NCBI RefSeq assembly: GCF_006440775.1
Contig: NZ_VFTZ01000002.1
Span: forward strand, 1 to 64,000
Length of the DNA: 64,000 nt
Reading direction: 5' to 3'
Origin: Mesorhizobium sp. B2-7-2
Lineage (GTDB): Bacteria > Pseudomonadota > Alphaproteobacteria > Rhizobiales > Rhizobiaceae
Of this stretch, positions 57,084 through 64,000 are shown one piece after another; position 1 is the first letter of the stretch; each line of letters opens with the position of its first letter. The notes beneath the pieces are model-generated. The model did not search any database and had not been told where the DNA came from. It was given only the letters and a program-made list of their open reading frames with translations. A program made the position numbers and the translations under genes.

Positions 57084-57686
57084 CTACCAAGCCACCACAC
57101 TAATCTCCGGCCAATACTCCTGCGCCCTTCTCCCCTTCGCTTCGTGCGTCCGCTGATTATCCGGCCCCCGGTTCGGCGTGATGCGAAACGAAAAAAGATC
57201 GTCGAGCCCGAACGGTGCCACCAGCTCCAAGGCTCCGTCGGCGCCGTACCGCACCCCCACCGCATGCGTCTTCGACGCAAAATAGCTCACCGACTGGCTC
57301 GCGCTGGCATAGCGCGGGCACTCCTGCCCGAACTTTGCCGGATACCATAGATGCACCCGCGCCTGATTGCGCACCTCGACCGGCAGCGCCAACCCAGCGA
57401 AATGCTCTGCTGCCCGGCGGATCACGGCATCCTCGGCCTCGTAGGACAAGTCGGCGTCGTCGAAGTAGAACAGGTCGACATCTTTGATGCCGTAGCCCGG
57501 CGGCTTGCCGGTCAGATGGTTCCAGACGCTGTTGTAGAGCGCGCCGGAAACCACCAGCCAATCCGGTAGCGCGAGTTGGCGCACACGCGCCAGCGTCTCA
57601 TCCAGCAGCGGATCGGCCGCGATGATGGCCAGGAAGGCAGCGCGCTGTTCCTCGAAGGGAAGGCCGGAATAGCGGAGATAGTGCAT
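57084..57686 (-). CDS. Nucleotidyltransferase family protein (PF06042-like)
   Basis: A 200-residue protein: DWLVVSGALYNSVWNHLTGKPPGYGIKDVDLFYFDDADLSYEAED matches the nucleotidyltransferase family once called DUF925, with the GALxNxVWNxLTG and KDxDLxYFD motifs in the polymerase-beta-like active site. The substrate is unknown. It lies 39 bases downstream of pheT on the same strand. Confidence 0.88.
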   Translation of the reverse strand: MHYLRYSGLPFEEQRAAFLAIIAADPLLDETLARVRQLALPDWLVVSGALYNSVWNHLTGKPPGYGIKDVDLFYFDDADLSYEAEDAVIRRAAEHFAGLALPVEVRNQARVHLWYPAKFGQECPRYASASQSVSYFASKTHAVGVRYGADGALELVAPFGLDDLFSFRITPNRGPDNQRTHEAKGRRAQEYWPEISVVAW

Positions 57687-57725
57687 CGCCCTTTGGAGAG
57701 CGATTCGCCATCGCTGCGCAATGCC

Positions 57726-60134
57726 TTACGCCCTCAGCACGCCGCCGGTCTGCTTGTTGACGTTCTCGACGATGCGTTTTGCGAGCGCCTCGAAATCCTC
57801 GTCGGTCAGCGTCTTTTCGACCGGCTGGATCGAGACCTCGATGGCAATCGACTTCTTGGCCGCCCCCAGCGAAGCGCCTTCGAACACGTCGAACACCGAA
57901 ACGCCGGTGACCAGCTTCTTGTCGGCGGCCAAAGCCGCCCGTACCAGCGTGCCGGCCTCGACCGTCTTGTCGACGACGAAGGCGAAGTCGCGCTTCACCG
58001 CCTGGAAGGGCGAGAGCTCGAGCTTCGGCTTGGTGCGCGTCGGCTTGGCCTTCGGCTCCGGCACGGCGTCGACGAAAACCTCGAAGCCGCAGATCGGACC
58101 TGACGCGTCCACGCCGTCCAGCGTCCTCGGATGGAACTCGCCGAACGTGCCGAGCACCGTCTTGGGGCCGAGCTTGATCGTGCCCGAGCGCCCGGGATGA
58201 TACCAGGCTGGGCCGCCGGGCTCGATCTGCAGCCGGTCGACCGGCGCGCCGCAGGCTTCGAGCGCGGCGATCGCGTCCGCCTTGGCGTCGAACACCCCGA
58301 CCGGCCCGGCATTGCCGGACCAGCTGCGGCCCGAGCCGTCGAGCTTGGCCGTGCCGCGCCGCACGCCGGCGGCGACGCGCCGCTGCTGGTCGGCGCCATC
58401 GCCCTCATAGGTGCCCGAGACTTCGAACAGCGCCACATCGCCGATGCCGCGGTCGGCATTGCGCTGCGCGGCCGCGATCAGCCCCGGCAGCAGCGACGGC
58501 CGCATGTCGGACATGTCTGCGGCGATCGGGTTGGCGAGCTTGAGCGCCGTCTGGCCGCCGCCGAACAGCTCGGCGTGTCTTGCGGGGATGAACGACCAAG
58601 TGACGGCCTCCATCATGCCGCGCACGGCGAGCGCGCGCTTGGCGGCGCGGGTACGCACCTGCAGCGTGGTCAGGATCTTGCCGTTGACCGCGTCATGCGA
58701 GGTAAGCGGCTGGGCCAAGATGTTGTCGACGCCATGGATGCGCATCACCTCCTCGACCAGGTCGGCCTTGCCGTCGACATCCGGCCGCCAGGACGGCACC
58801 TCCACCTTGACGACGTCGCTCAGTCCTTTCGGCTCGAAGCCGAGCCGGGTCAGGATGCCAAGGGCTTCCTCTCTCGGCACCTCGATGCCGGTCAGCCGTT
58901 TCACTTCCGACAGCGGGAAGGAGACGATCTTCGGCTTGTGGCCGGCATAGCCGGCAACCTCGATTTCAGAAGGCGTGCCGCCGCAGAAATCGAGCACCAG
59001 CTTGATTGCCAGCTCGACGCCCGGCACCATGAACTCGGGATCGACGCCGCGCTCGAAGCGGTAGCGCGCGTCGGTGATGATGCCGAGCGCGCGGCCGGTG
59101 CGGGCCGTGGCGATCGGATCCCAGAGCGCCGATTCGACCAGCACGTCGGTGGTGTTCTCGTCGCAGCCCGAATGCTCGCCGCCCATGATGCCGGCGATCG
59201 ATTCCACGCCATTGTCGTCGGCGATCACGCACATTTCCGGCGTCAGCGTGTATTCGCGGCCGTCCAGCGCCAGCACCTTCTCGCCGTCCTTGGCGCGCCG
59301 CACCACGAGGTTGCCGGCGACCTTGGCGGCATCGAAGACATGCAGAGGCCGCCCGCGGTCGAAGGTGACATAGTTGGTGATGTCGACCAGCGCGCTGATC
59401 GGCCTGAGCCCGATGGCGATCAGCCGCTGCTGCAGCCATTTCGGCGACGGGCCGTTCTTGACGCCCTTCACCAGCGTCAGCGCGAAGCCGGGGCAGAGCT
59501 CGGGCGCCTCGATCGTGACCTTGACCGGGCACAGGCCTTCGCCGGCATGCGGCATGATCCCGCCGCCGGTGAGCCGGCCAAGCCCGCTCGCCGCGAGGTC
59601 GCGCGCGATGCCGTAGACGCTGGTCGCATCCGGGCGGTTCGGCGTCAGATTGATCTCGATGACCGGATCGTCGAGATGCGCGTAGGCGGCGAAGCTGGTG
59701 CCGACCGGCGCATCCTCAGGCAAATCGATGATCCCGTTATGCTCGTCTGAGATTTCCAGCTCGCGCTCCGAGCACATCATGCCGTGGCTTTCGACGCCGC
59801 GGATCTTGCCCACCGAGAGCGTCACGTCGATGCCGGGAACATAGGTGCCCGGCGCCGCGAAAGCGCCGATCAGGCCCGCGCGGGCATTGGGCGCGCCACA
59901 TACGACTTGAACAGGCGGCTTGCCGTCGCCGGTGTCGACGGTCAGCACGCGCAGCCGGTCCGCATCGGGATGCTGCACGGCGGTCAGCACCTTGGCGATG
60001 ACGAAGGGTTTAAGGCCGGCCTTGTCGTCGACATGCTCGACTTCAAGGCCGATCGCCGTCAGCCGCTCGACGATCTCGGCAAGCGAGGCGTCGGTCTCGA
60101 GATGGTCCTTGAGCCAGGAGAGGGTGAATTTCAT
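57726..60134 (-). CDS. pheT: Phenylalanyl-tRNA synthetase beta subunit
   Basis: An 802-residue subunit. The N-terminal tRNA-binding OB domain (about 40-150: [42 protein letters not shown]), the B3/4 domain, B5 (about 400-475: [22 protein letters not shown]), the catalytic-like core, and the C-terminal ferredoxin-fold anticodon-binding domain (about 708-801: [19 protein letters not shown]). It forms the alpha2-beta2 enzyme with PheS. Unusually, a GFA-family gene separates the two, with four-base overlaps on both sides. Confidence 0.97.
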   Translation of the reverse strand: MKFTLSWLKDHLETDASLAEIVERLTAIGLEVEHVDDKAGLKPFVIAKVLTAVQHPDADRLRVLTVDTGDGKPPVQVVCGAPNARAGLIGAFAAPGTYVPGIDVTLSVGKIRGVESHGMMCSERELEISDEHNGIIDLPEDAPVGTSFAAYAHLDDPVIEINLTPNRPDATSVYGIARDLAASGLGRLTGGGIMPHAGEGLCPVKVTIEAPELCPGFALTLVKGVKNGPSPKWLQQRLIAIGLRPISALVDITNYVTFDRGRPLHVFDAAKVAGNLVVRRAKDGEKVLALDGREYTLTPEMCVIADDNGVESIAGIMGGEHSGCDENTTDVLVESALWDPIATARTGRALGIITDARYRFERGVDPEFMVPGVELAIKLVLDFCGGTPSEIEVAGYAGHKPKIVSFPLSEVKRLTGIEVPREEALGILTRLGFEPKGLSDVVKVEVPSWRPDVDGKADLVEEVMRIHGVDNILAQPLTSHDAVNGKILTTLQVRTRAAKRALAVRGMMEAVTWSFIPARHAELFGGGQTALKLANPIAADMSDMRPSLLPGLIAAAQRNADRGIGDVALFEVSGTYEGDGADQQRRVAAGVRRGTAKLDGSGRSWSGNAGPVGVFDAKADAIAALEACGAPVDRLQIEPGGPAWYHPGRSGTIKLGPKTVLGTFGEFHPRTLDGVDASGPICGFEVFVDAVPEPKAKPTRTKPKLELSPFQAVKRDFAFVVDKTVEAGTLVRAALAADKKLVTGVSVFDVFEGASLGAAKKSIAIEVSIQPVEKTLTDEDFEALAKRIVENVNKQTGGVLRA

Positions 60135-60568
60135 GCTTCTGTTCCGTTCGGTCCTTGCCCATCAGGTCTGGGCACGCTGGTCTTCAGCTCGCGCGGCAGC
60201 GCGTCGGGCATGTGCAGGAAGGGCAGTTGCTCGCGCACATGCGCATGCACGGTCGGCCTGAAATAGGCCGGCATGTCCATGGCGCCGAGCATGAAATAGA
60301 TCTGGTTGTCGAGCCGCTGATCGAGATAGGCGATCGGCGAGCCGCAGATGCCGCAGAACGTGCGCTCCACCGGGCCGTTGCGATAGCTTTTCAGCGATTT
60401 GCCGTTGAGCGCGACCTGATCGGCCATGAAGCCGACAAAGGCAGACACCGGCGCGCCGCTGGCGCGCCGGCAATCGCCGCAATGGCAATAGCTGATGTGG
60501 TGCGGCTCGGCCGAGGCCTCGAACCGCACCGCGCCGCAGCGACAGCCCCCGGTGTGGAGTGCGGTCAT
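60131..60568 (-). CDS. GFA-family protein (glutathione-dependent formaldehyde-activating-like), inside pheS-pheT
   Basis: A 145-residue zinc-binding protein of the GFA/CENP-V family. Zinc cysteines appear in [27 protein letters not shown], and [14 protein letters not shown]. The start overlaps the pheS stop by four bases and the stop overlaps the pheT start by four, so it is locked into the pheST translational chain. Its substrate is unknown; a link to phenylalanyl-tRNA synthesis is not suggested by the family. Confidence 0.9.
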   Translation of the reverse strand: MTALHTGGCRCGAVRFEASAEPHHISYCHCGDCRRASGAPVSAFVGFMADQVALNGKSLKSYRNGPVERTFCGICGSPIAYLDQRLDNQIYFMLGAMDMPAYFRPTVHAHVREQLPFLHMPDALPRELKTSVPRPDGQGPNGTEA

Positions 60569-61662
60569 GTCGACAGCCCCCCGAACAGCGTCGGCAGGTC
60601 GAGCGGCCGGAAGCCGTAATGCGACAGCCAGCGCACGTCGGCGTCGAAGAAGGCGCGCAGGTCCGGCATGCCGTATTTCAGCATGGCGATGCGGTCGATG
60701 CCCATGCCCCAGGCAAAGCCCTGATATTCGTCGGGATCGAGCCCGCCGGCGCGCAGCACGTTGGGATGCACCATGCCGCAGCCCAGTATCTCCATCCAGT
60801 CCGAGCCTTCGCCGAAGCGCACTTCACCCGGACGCGAGCGGTCGCACTGGATGTCGACCTCGAGACTGGGCTCGGTGAACGGGAAGAAGGACGGACGAAA
60901 GCGCATCTTGACCGACGGCACTTCGAAGAAGGCCTTGCAGAACTCCTCCAGCACCCACTTCATGTTGGCGACATTGGCTGATTTGTCGACCACCAGCCCC
61001 TCGACCTGATGGAACATCGGCGAGTGCGTAGCGTCCGAATCCTGCCGGTAGGTCTTGCCGGGGATGACGATGCGGATCGGCGGCTTCTGCTTCTCCATGG
61101 TGCGGATCTGCACGGGCGAGGTGTGCGTGCGCAACAGCTTGCGCTCACCCTTCTCGTCCGGCTGGAAGAAGAAGGTGTCGTGCATCTCGCGCGCCGGATG
61201 TCCCTCAGGAAAATTCAGCGCCGTGAAATTGTAATAGTCGGTCTCGATATCCGGGCCTTCGGCGATGGCGAAGCCGAGGTCGCCGAAGATCGCCGCGATC
61301 TCGTCGACCACCTGGCTGATCGGATGGATGCGGCCGCGCTCGGCCGGCGACTGGCGAACGGGAAGCGTGACATCGACCTTCTCAGCCGCGAGCCGGGCCG
61401 CGATCGCCACATCCTTCAGTTCCGCCTTGCGCTGGGTGAGCGCTTCGGTGACGCGGTTCTTCAGGCCGTTGATCGCCGGCCCCTTCACCTGGCGCTCCTC
61501 GGCGCTCATCGCGCCCAGCGTCTTCAGCATTTCGGAGACCGAACCTTTCTTGCCCAGCGCAGAGACGCGCACCGCCTCGATCGCGGCCTCGTCCGCCGCC
61601 GCCGCGATTTCGGCGAGCAACGAGCCTTCCAGGGCTTCAAGATTTCCAGCAGTGGCGTTCAC
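60565..61662 (-). CDS. pheS: Phenylalanyl-tRNA synthetase alpha subunit
   Basis: The catalytic class II subunit that charges tRNA-Phe. The N-terminal coiled coil (about 1-100, [22 protein letters not shown]) is followed by the catalytic core: [39 protein letters not shown] (motif 2), [17 protein letters not shown] and [25 protein letters not shown] (motif 3). The GTG at 61662 gives 365 residues, the usual length, and has GAGAGAG upstream; an ATG at 61716 would add 18 residues without a clear ribosome binding site. Confidence 0.95.
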   Translation of the reverse strand: MNATAGNLEALEGSLLAEIAAAADEAAIEAVRVSALGKKGSVSEMLKTLGAMSAEERQVKGPAINGLKNRVTEALTQRKAELKDVAIAARLAAEKVDVTLPVRQSPAERGRIHPISQVVDEIAAIFGDLGFAIAEGPDIETDYYNFTALNFPEGHPAREMHDTFFFQPDEKGERKLLRTHTSPVQIRTMEKQKPPIRIVIPGKTYRQDSDATHSPMFHQVEGLVVDKSANVANMKWVLEEFCKAFFEVPSVKMRFRPSFFPFTEPSLEVDIQCDRSRPGEVRFGEGSDWMEILGCGMVHPNVLRAGGLDPDEYQGFAWGMGIDRIAMLKYGMPDLRAFFDADVRWLSHYGFRPLDLPTLFGGLST

Positions 61663-61736
61663 GGCGAAGCTCTCTCGGTCGGGCGACTGCCACCATTTCG
61701 GTTTCGTCGTCGCCATTTTTGGTTACATCAGACATA

Positions 61737-61770
61737 AGAAAAACCCGCGCCAGCCGTGCCAGCGCGGGTT
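61737..61770 (-). terminator. Intrinsic terminator of rpmI-rplT
   Basis: On the minus strand AACCCGCGC, loop TGGCACGGCTG and GCGCGGGTT are followed by TTTTCTT. It lies about 40 bases past the rplT stop and just before pheS, so some read-through may reach pheS. Confidence 0.9.
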
Positions 61771-61808
61771 CCCCAAATCAGAATTGCGTATGCTTGGGAA
61801 GCGCTGGC

Positions 61809-62210
61809 TTAGGCGACAGCGCTCTCAAAAGCATTCGGCGTGGTGTTCTTCAGATATTCGAGCGCGACCTTGGCCTTGGCGACCAGCGCGGCAAAAGCCT
61901 GCGGCTCGTGGATGGCCATGTCCGAAAGGACCTTGCGATCGATTTCGATGCCGGCCTTGTTGAGGCCGTCGATGAAACGGCCATAGGTCAGGCCATGCTC
62001 GTGGGTCGCGGCGTTGATGCGCTGGATCCACAGCGCGCGGAACGAGCGCTTGCGGTTCTTGCGGTCGCGGTAGGCGTATTGCAGCGACTTCTCCAGCGCC
62101 TGCTTGGCGATGCGAATGGTGTTCTTGCGGCGGCCGTAGAAGCCCTTGGCGGCCTTCAAGACCTTCTTGTGCTTGGCGTGGGCGGTAACGCCTCTCTTTA
62201 CGCGTGCCAT
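61809..62210 (-). CDS. rplT: 50S ribosomal protein L20
   Basis: A 133-residue basic protein: [83 protein letters not shown], a textbook L20. It follows rpmI by 37 bases. L20 commonly autoregulates this operon in other bacteria; no such site was sought here. Confidence 0.98.
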   Translation of the reverse strand: MARVKRGVTAHAKHKKVLKAAKGFYGRRKNTIRIAKQALEKSLQYAYRDRKNRKRSFRALWIQRINAATHEHGLTYGRFIDGLNKAGIEIDRKVLSDMAIHEPQAFAALVAKAKVALEYLKNTTPNAFESAVA

Positions 62211-62247
62211 GTCATGATCTCCTTAAACGCTGTCCAGACCGAAATGC

Positions 62248-62451
62248 TCAGAGGCCGTTCGGCAGAAAATTCTTGATGACCTTCTTGCCGTCCGGTTCAG
62301 CCAGAACCATCGTGCCGCGGGCATCGCGAATGAACTTGTTGGAACGCTTGATCATGCCGTGGCGCTTGCCGGCGGCAGCCGACAGCACCTTGCCGGTGGC
62401 AGTAATCTTGAACCGCTTCTTGGCGGCCGATTTGGTCTTCATCTTGGGCAT
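62248..62451 (-). CDS. rpmI: 50S ribosomal protein L35
   Basis: A 67-residue protein, [22 protein letters not shown] ... [23 protein letters not shown], typical of L35. The ATG at 62451 was chosen; the frame is open another 29 codons upstream without homology. Cotranscribed with rplT. Confidence 0.97.
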   Translation of the reverse strand: MPKMKTKSAAKKRFKITATGKVLSAAAGKRHGMIKRSNKFIRDARGTMVLAEPDGKKVIKNFLPNGL

Positions 62452-62644
62452 TTTGCTACTCCGTATTGGTGGCGCACCATCGCGCTTCTTGTCTCGCTTC
62501 GGGCCGACCAAAGCCCGAAAAGCAAATGAAACCGCCACGGCATGCCCTGCCGGGCGGTTTTCTTGGAACGGCGGTCCTATAGATCAAAGATGGCCGGCGT
62601 GCAACACCTCAACTAACGCGCCGTTCCGTTTGCCGATCCGCCGG

Positions 62645-62789
62645 TAGGGTGGCCGAGATTCAGGTCAGGCCGAGCCGAGAACGGCGAATTCCGAGAACCG
62701 GAGCGGAGCGTACGTTCAAGTACGTGAGCACCGGAAGCGTAGGAAGCGCTGTTCGCAGGCCGGCCTCACCTGAATATCGGCCACCCTAA
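62645..62789. repeat. Palindromic repeat with 25-bp inverted ends
   Basis: TAGGGTGGCCGA-ATTCAGGT-AGGCC at the left (62645-62671) is inverted at the right (about 62757-62789, GGCC-ACCTGAAT-TCGGCCACCCTA). The interior has the CGTAC-GTTCAA-GTACG hairpin. The right end supplies the stop codon of the ICMT-like gene, showing insertion at or into its 3' end. Confidence 0.7.
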
Positions 62790-63433
62790 GGCAGCGTGAA
62801 CCACACCGGCAGCATCCCCGACTGCTGCATGCCATCGATCAACTCAAAGGCGGGCAGCGCCACCAGGAACACCAGGCCGTCGAGCAGCGTGTTCAAGAGC
62901 AGGCGCGGCCTGAAGCTGCCGGTATCGCCTTCCTGGTAGAGCGCAAGGTTCGGGAAGAAGCGCGGCACCTTGGCCAGATAGCCCTGGTAGGGCGCGCCGA
63001 GCAGTTCCTTCAGGTAACGCTCCTCGCGCAGGATGACGATGTGGAAGGCGCCGGCGCACAGAAGCGAAAACAGGATTATGCCGCTGAACGAGCCGATCTG
63101 CGCGCCGACGCCGGCGGCAGCCAAGGTCGAGAACAGATAGAGCGGGTTGCGGGTGATCGAATAGGGGCCGCCGGTGACCACCTCGGCCGATTTGCGCCCG
63201 CCGATATAGAGCGTCGACCACAGCCGCCCGACAATGCCGAGCAAGATCAAGAGCACGCCGAACATCTCGATCGACTCATGCATCAAGGTCTCGGGTGGGA
63301 AGCTCGATTGGCCGAACAGCAATGCGCAGAACAGCACTACGATCAGTACCGCCAGCACGATCCGGCGCATGTGCTGATAGCCGCCAAGGCTTTCTGTTTG
63401 CCCCGCGGGCTCGGACTTCGCTTCATCGGTCAT
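62786..63433 (-). CDS. Isoprenylcysteine carboxyl methyltransferase-like membrane protein
   Basis: A 215-residue polytopic protein with about five helices. VVTGGPYSITRNPLYLFSTLAAAGVGAQIGS and ILREERYLKELLGAPYQGYLAKVPRFFPNL are the SAM-binding ICMT/PEMT (NnrU-like) pattern with the invariant HxxxxxxRNP-type and E-x-x-L motifs. ATG 63433 was chosen over a TTG two codons earlier. The C-terminal end and stop overlap a dispersed repeat, so the last residues may be repeat-derived. The methyl acceptor is unknown. Confidence 0.82.
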   Translation of the reverse strand: MTDEAKSEPAGQTESLGGYQHMRRIVLAVLIVVLFCALLFGQSSFPPETLMHESIEMFGVLLILLGIVGRLWSTLYIGGRKSAEVVTGGPYSITRNPLYLFSTLAAAGVGAQIGSFSGIILFSLLCAGAFHIVILREERYLKELLGAPYQGYLAKVPRFFPNLALYQEGDTGSFRPRLLLNTLLDGLVFLVALPAFELIDGMQQSGMLPVWFTLP

Positions 63434-63505
63434 GACCAAACCCGATCGTCGATTTGCTCGCGATCGGCTACCCGATCGTCGAGTTTGAGAGCGATCGGAT
63501 AGAAA

Positions 63506-63536
63506 ACAGGCGCCCCGCCGATCGTCGGGACGCCTT
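63506..63536 (-). terminator. Intrinsic terminator of infC
   Basis: On the minus strand AGGCGTCCCG, loop ACGATCGG and CGGGGCGCCT are followed by GTTTTCTAT. It is placed 20 bases past the infC stop. Confidence 0.8.
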
Positions 63537-63557
63537 GCACCCTAATTTTGGCGGGAT

Positions 63558-64000
63558 TTAGCGCGGCGCCAGAACCATCATCATCTGACGGCCTTCGAGC
63601 TTCGGCTCCGCCTCGACCTTGGCGATCGTCGCAACTTCCTCGCGCACCTTGTTCAGAAGCTGCATGCCGAGCTCCATATGCGCCATCTCGCGGCCGCGGA
63701 AGCGCAGCGTCAGCTTGACCTTGTCGCCTTCCTCGAAGAAGCGCCGCACGGCCTTCATCTTGGTCTCGTAGTCATGGCTGTCGATGTTCGGGCGCATCTT
63801 GATCTCCTTGATCTCGATGACCTTCTGGTTCTTGCGCGCTTCGGCCGCCTTCTTCTGGTTGGCGTATTTCAGCTTGCCGAGATCGAGGATCTTGACGACG
63901 GGCGGCACCGCGTTGGGCGATATCTCGACGAGATCGAGCCCGGCCTCTTCGGCCAGCAGCAACGCGTCGTTGATGGAAACATCGCCTCGGTTCTGGCCGT
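63558..64000 (-). CDS. infC: Translation initiation factor IF-3 (5' end beyond window)
   Basis: The visible part reads [45 protein letters not shown] and continues through [45 protein letters not shown]-like IF-3 sequence to the stop. It includes the N-terminal domain end, the linker helix and the full C-terminal domain. IF-3 governs initiator selection and subunit dissociation. The start codon lies past 64000; in other bacteria it is often AUU. It is upstream of the ICMT-like gene rather than adjacent to rpmI. Confidence 0.95.
   Translation of the reverse strand, partial: GQNRGDVSINDALLLAEEAGLDLVEISPNAVPPVVKILDLGKLKYANQKKAAEARKNQKVIEIKEIKMRPNIDSHDYETKMKAVRRFFEEGDKVKLTLRFRGREMAHMELGMQLLNKVREEVATIAKVEAEPKLEGRQMMMVLAPR

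Overview
The window is chromosomal DNA from an alphaproteobacterium of the order Rhizobiales, most likely Mesorhizobium or a close relative. The evidence is high GC with strong codon bias, rhizobial housekeeping clusters (rpmH-rnpA-yidC, secB / fxsA / tim44 / mltA / smr, infC / rpmI-rplT / pheST), an intracellular PHA depolymerase, a BTLCP-type cysteine protease, and several families of dispersed palindromic intergenic repeats of the kind common in Rhizobiaceae and Phyllobacteriaceae. The genus is inferred from general character only.

Layout. 0.3-4.8 kb: glucokinase, an MsbA-like ABC exporter, dapB and gpmA. 4.8-7.4 kb: repeats, tRNA-Leu(CAG), a gene remnant, a GNAT acetyltransferase and a small membrane protein. 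7.5-11.8 kb: a Gfo/Idh/MocA oxidoreductase, a KstD-like flavoprotein, an ECF sigma factor with a SnoaL-like C-terminus, and a TMEM175-type remnant. 11.9-19.4 kb: an HTH regulator translationally coupled to a six-gene hydrogenase-4/complex-I-like membrane operon whose large subunit lacks most NiFe ligands. 19.45-20.0 kb: a tiny membrane protein coupled to a PilZ protein. 20.8-25.95 kb: a three-gene cassette encoding a Pls/PosA-type membrane NRPS, a GNAT acetyltransferase and a phosphopantetheinyl transferase.

26.0-31.7 kb: accessory genes (DHFR-like, LysR, VOC, alpha/beta hydrolase, CDF-like transporter, membrane protein, duplicated VOC remnant) between a degenerate tRNA-Arg-like fragment and intact tRNA-Arg(ACG), suggesting an old island. 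31.9-44.5 kb: a histidine kinase, rpmH-rnpA-yidC, secB, fxsA, tim44, mltA-smr-xre, secreted proteins, phaZ and an RlpA-like protein. 45-57.7 kb: a mixed metabolic stretch containing an NAD/FAD protein, DJ-1/PfpI with HxlR, an isochorismatase-like hydrolase, RidA, reverse transsulfuration (CBS and CGL), a GIY-YIG nuclease gene enclosed by perfect 66-bp inverted repeats, a D-amino-acid dehydrogenase with an Asp/Glu racemase, LysR / aldo-keto reductase, and a nucleotidyltransferase. 57.7-64 kb, all minus strand: pheT, a GFA-family gene wedged between pheT and pheS, rplT, rpmI, an ICMT-like methyltransferase and the 3' part of infC.

Three systems stand out. First, the self-contained Pls-like synthetase cassette could make an isopeptide-linked poly-amino acid. 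Second, the Ehr-type (energy-converting hydrogenase-related) complex appears to have lost NiFe chemistry. Third, the GIY-YIG gene sits inside a palindromic element whose 180-bp gene-less versions occur twice more in the window, which looks like an autonomous element with MITE-like derivatives. All identifications come from reading translated sequence and motifs; no database search was run.
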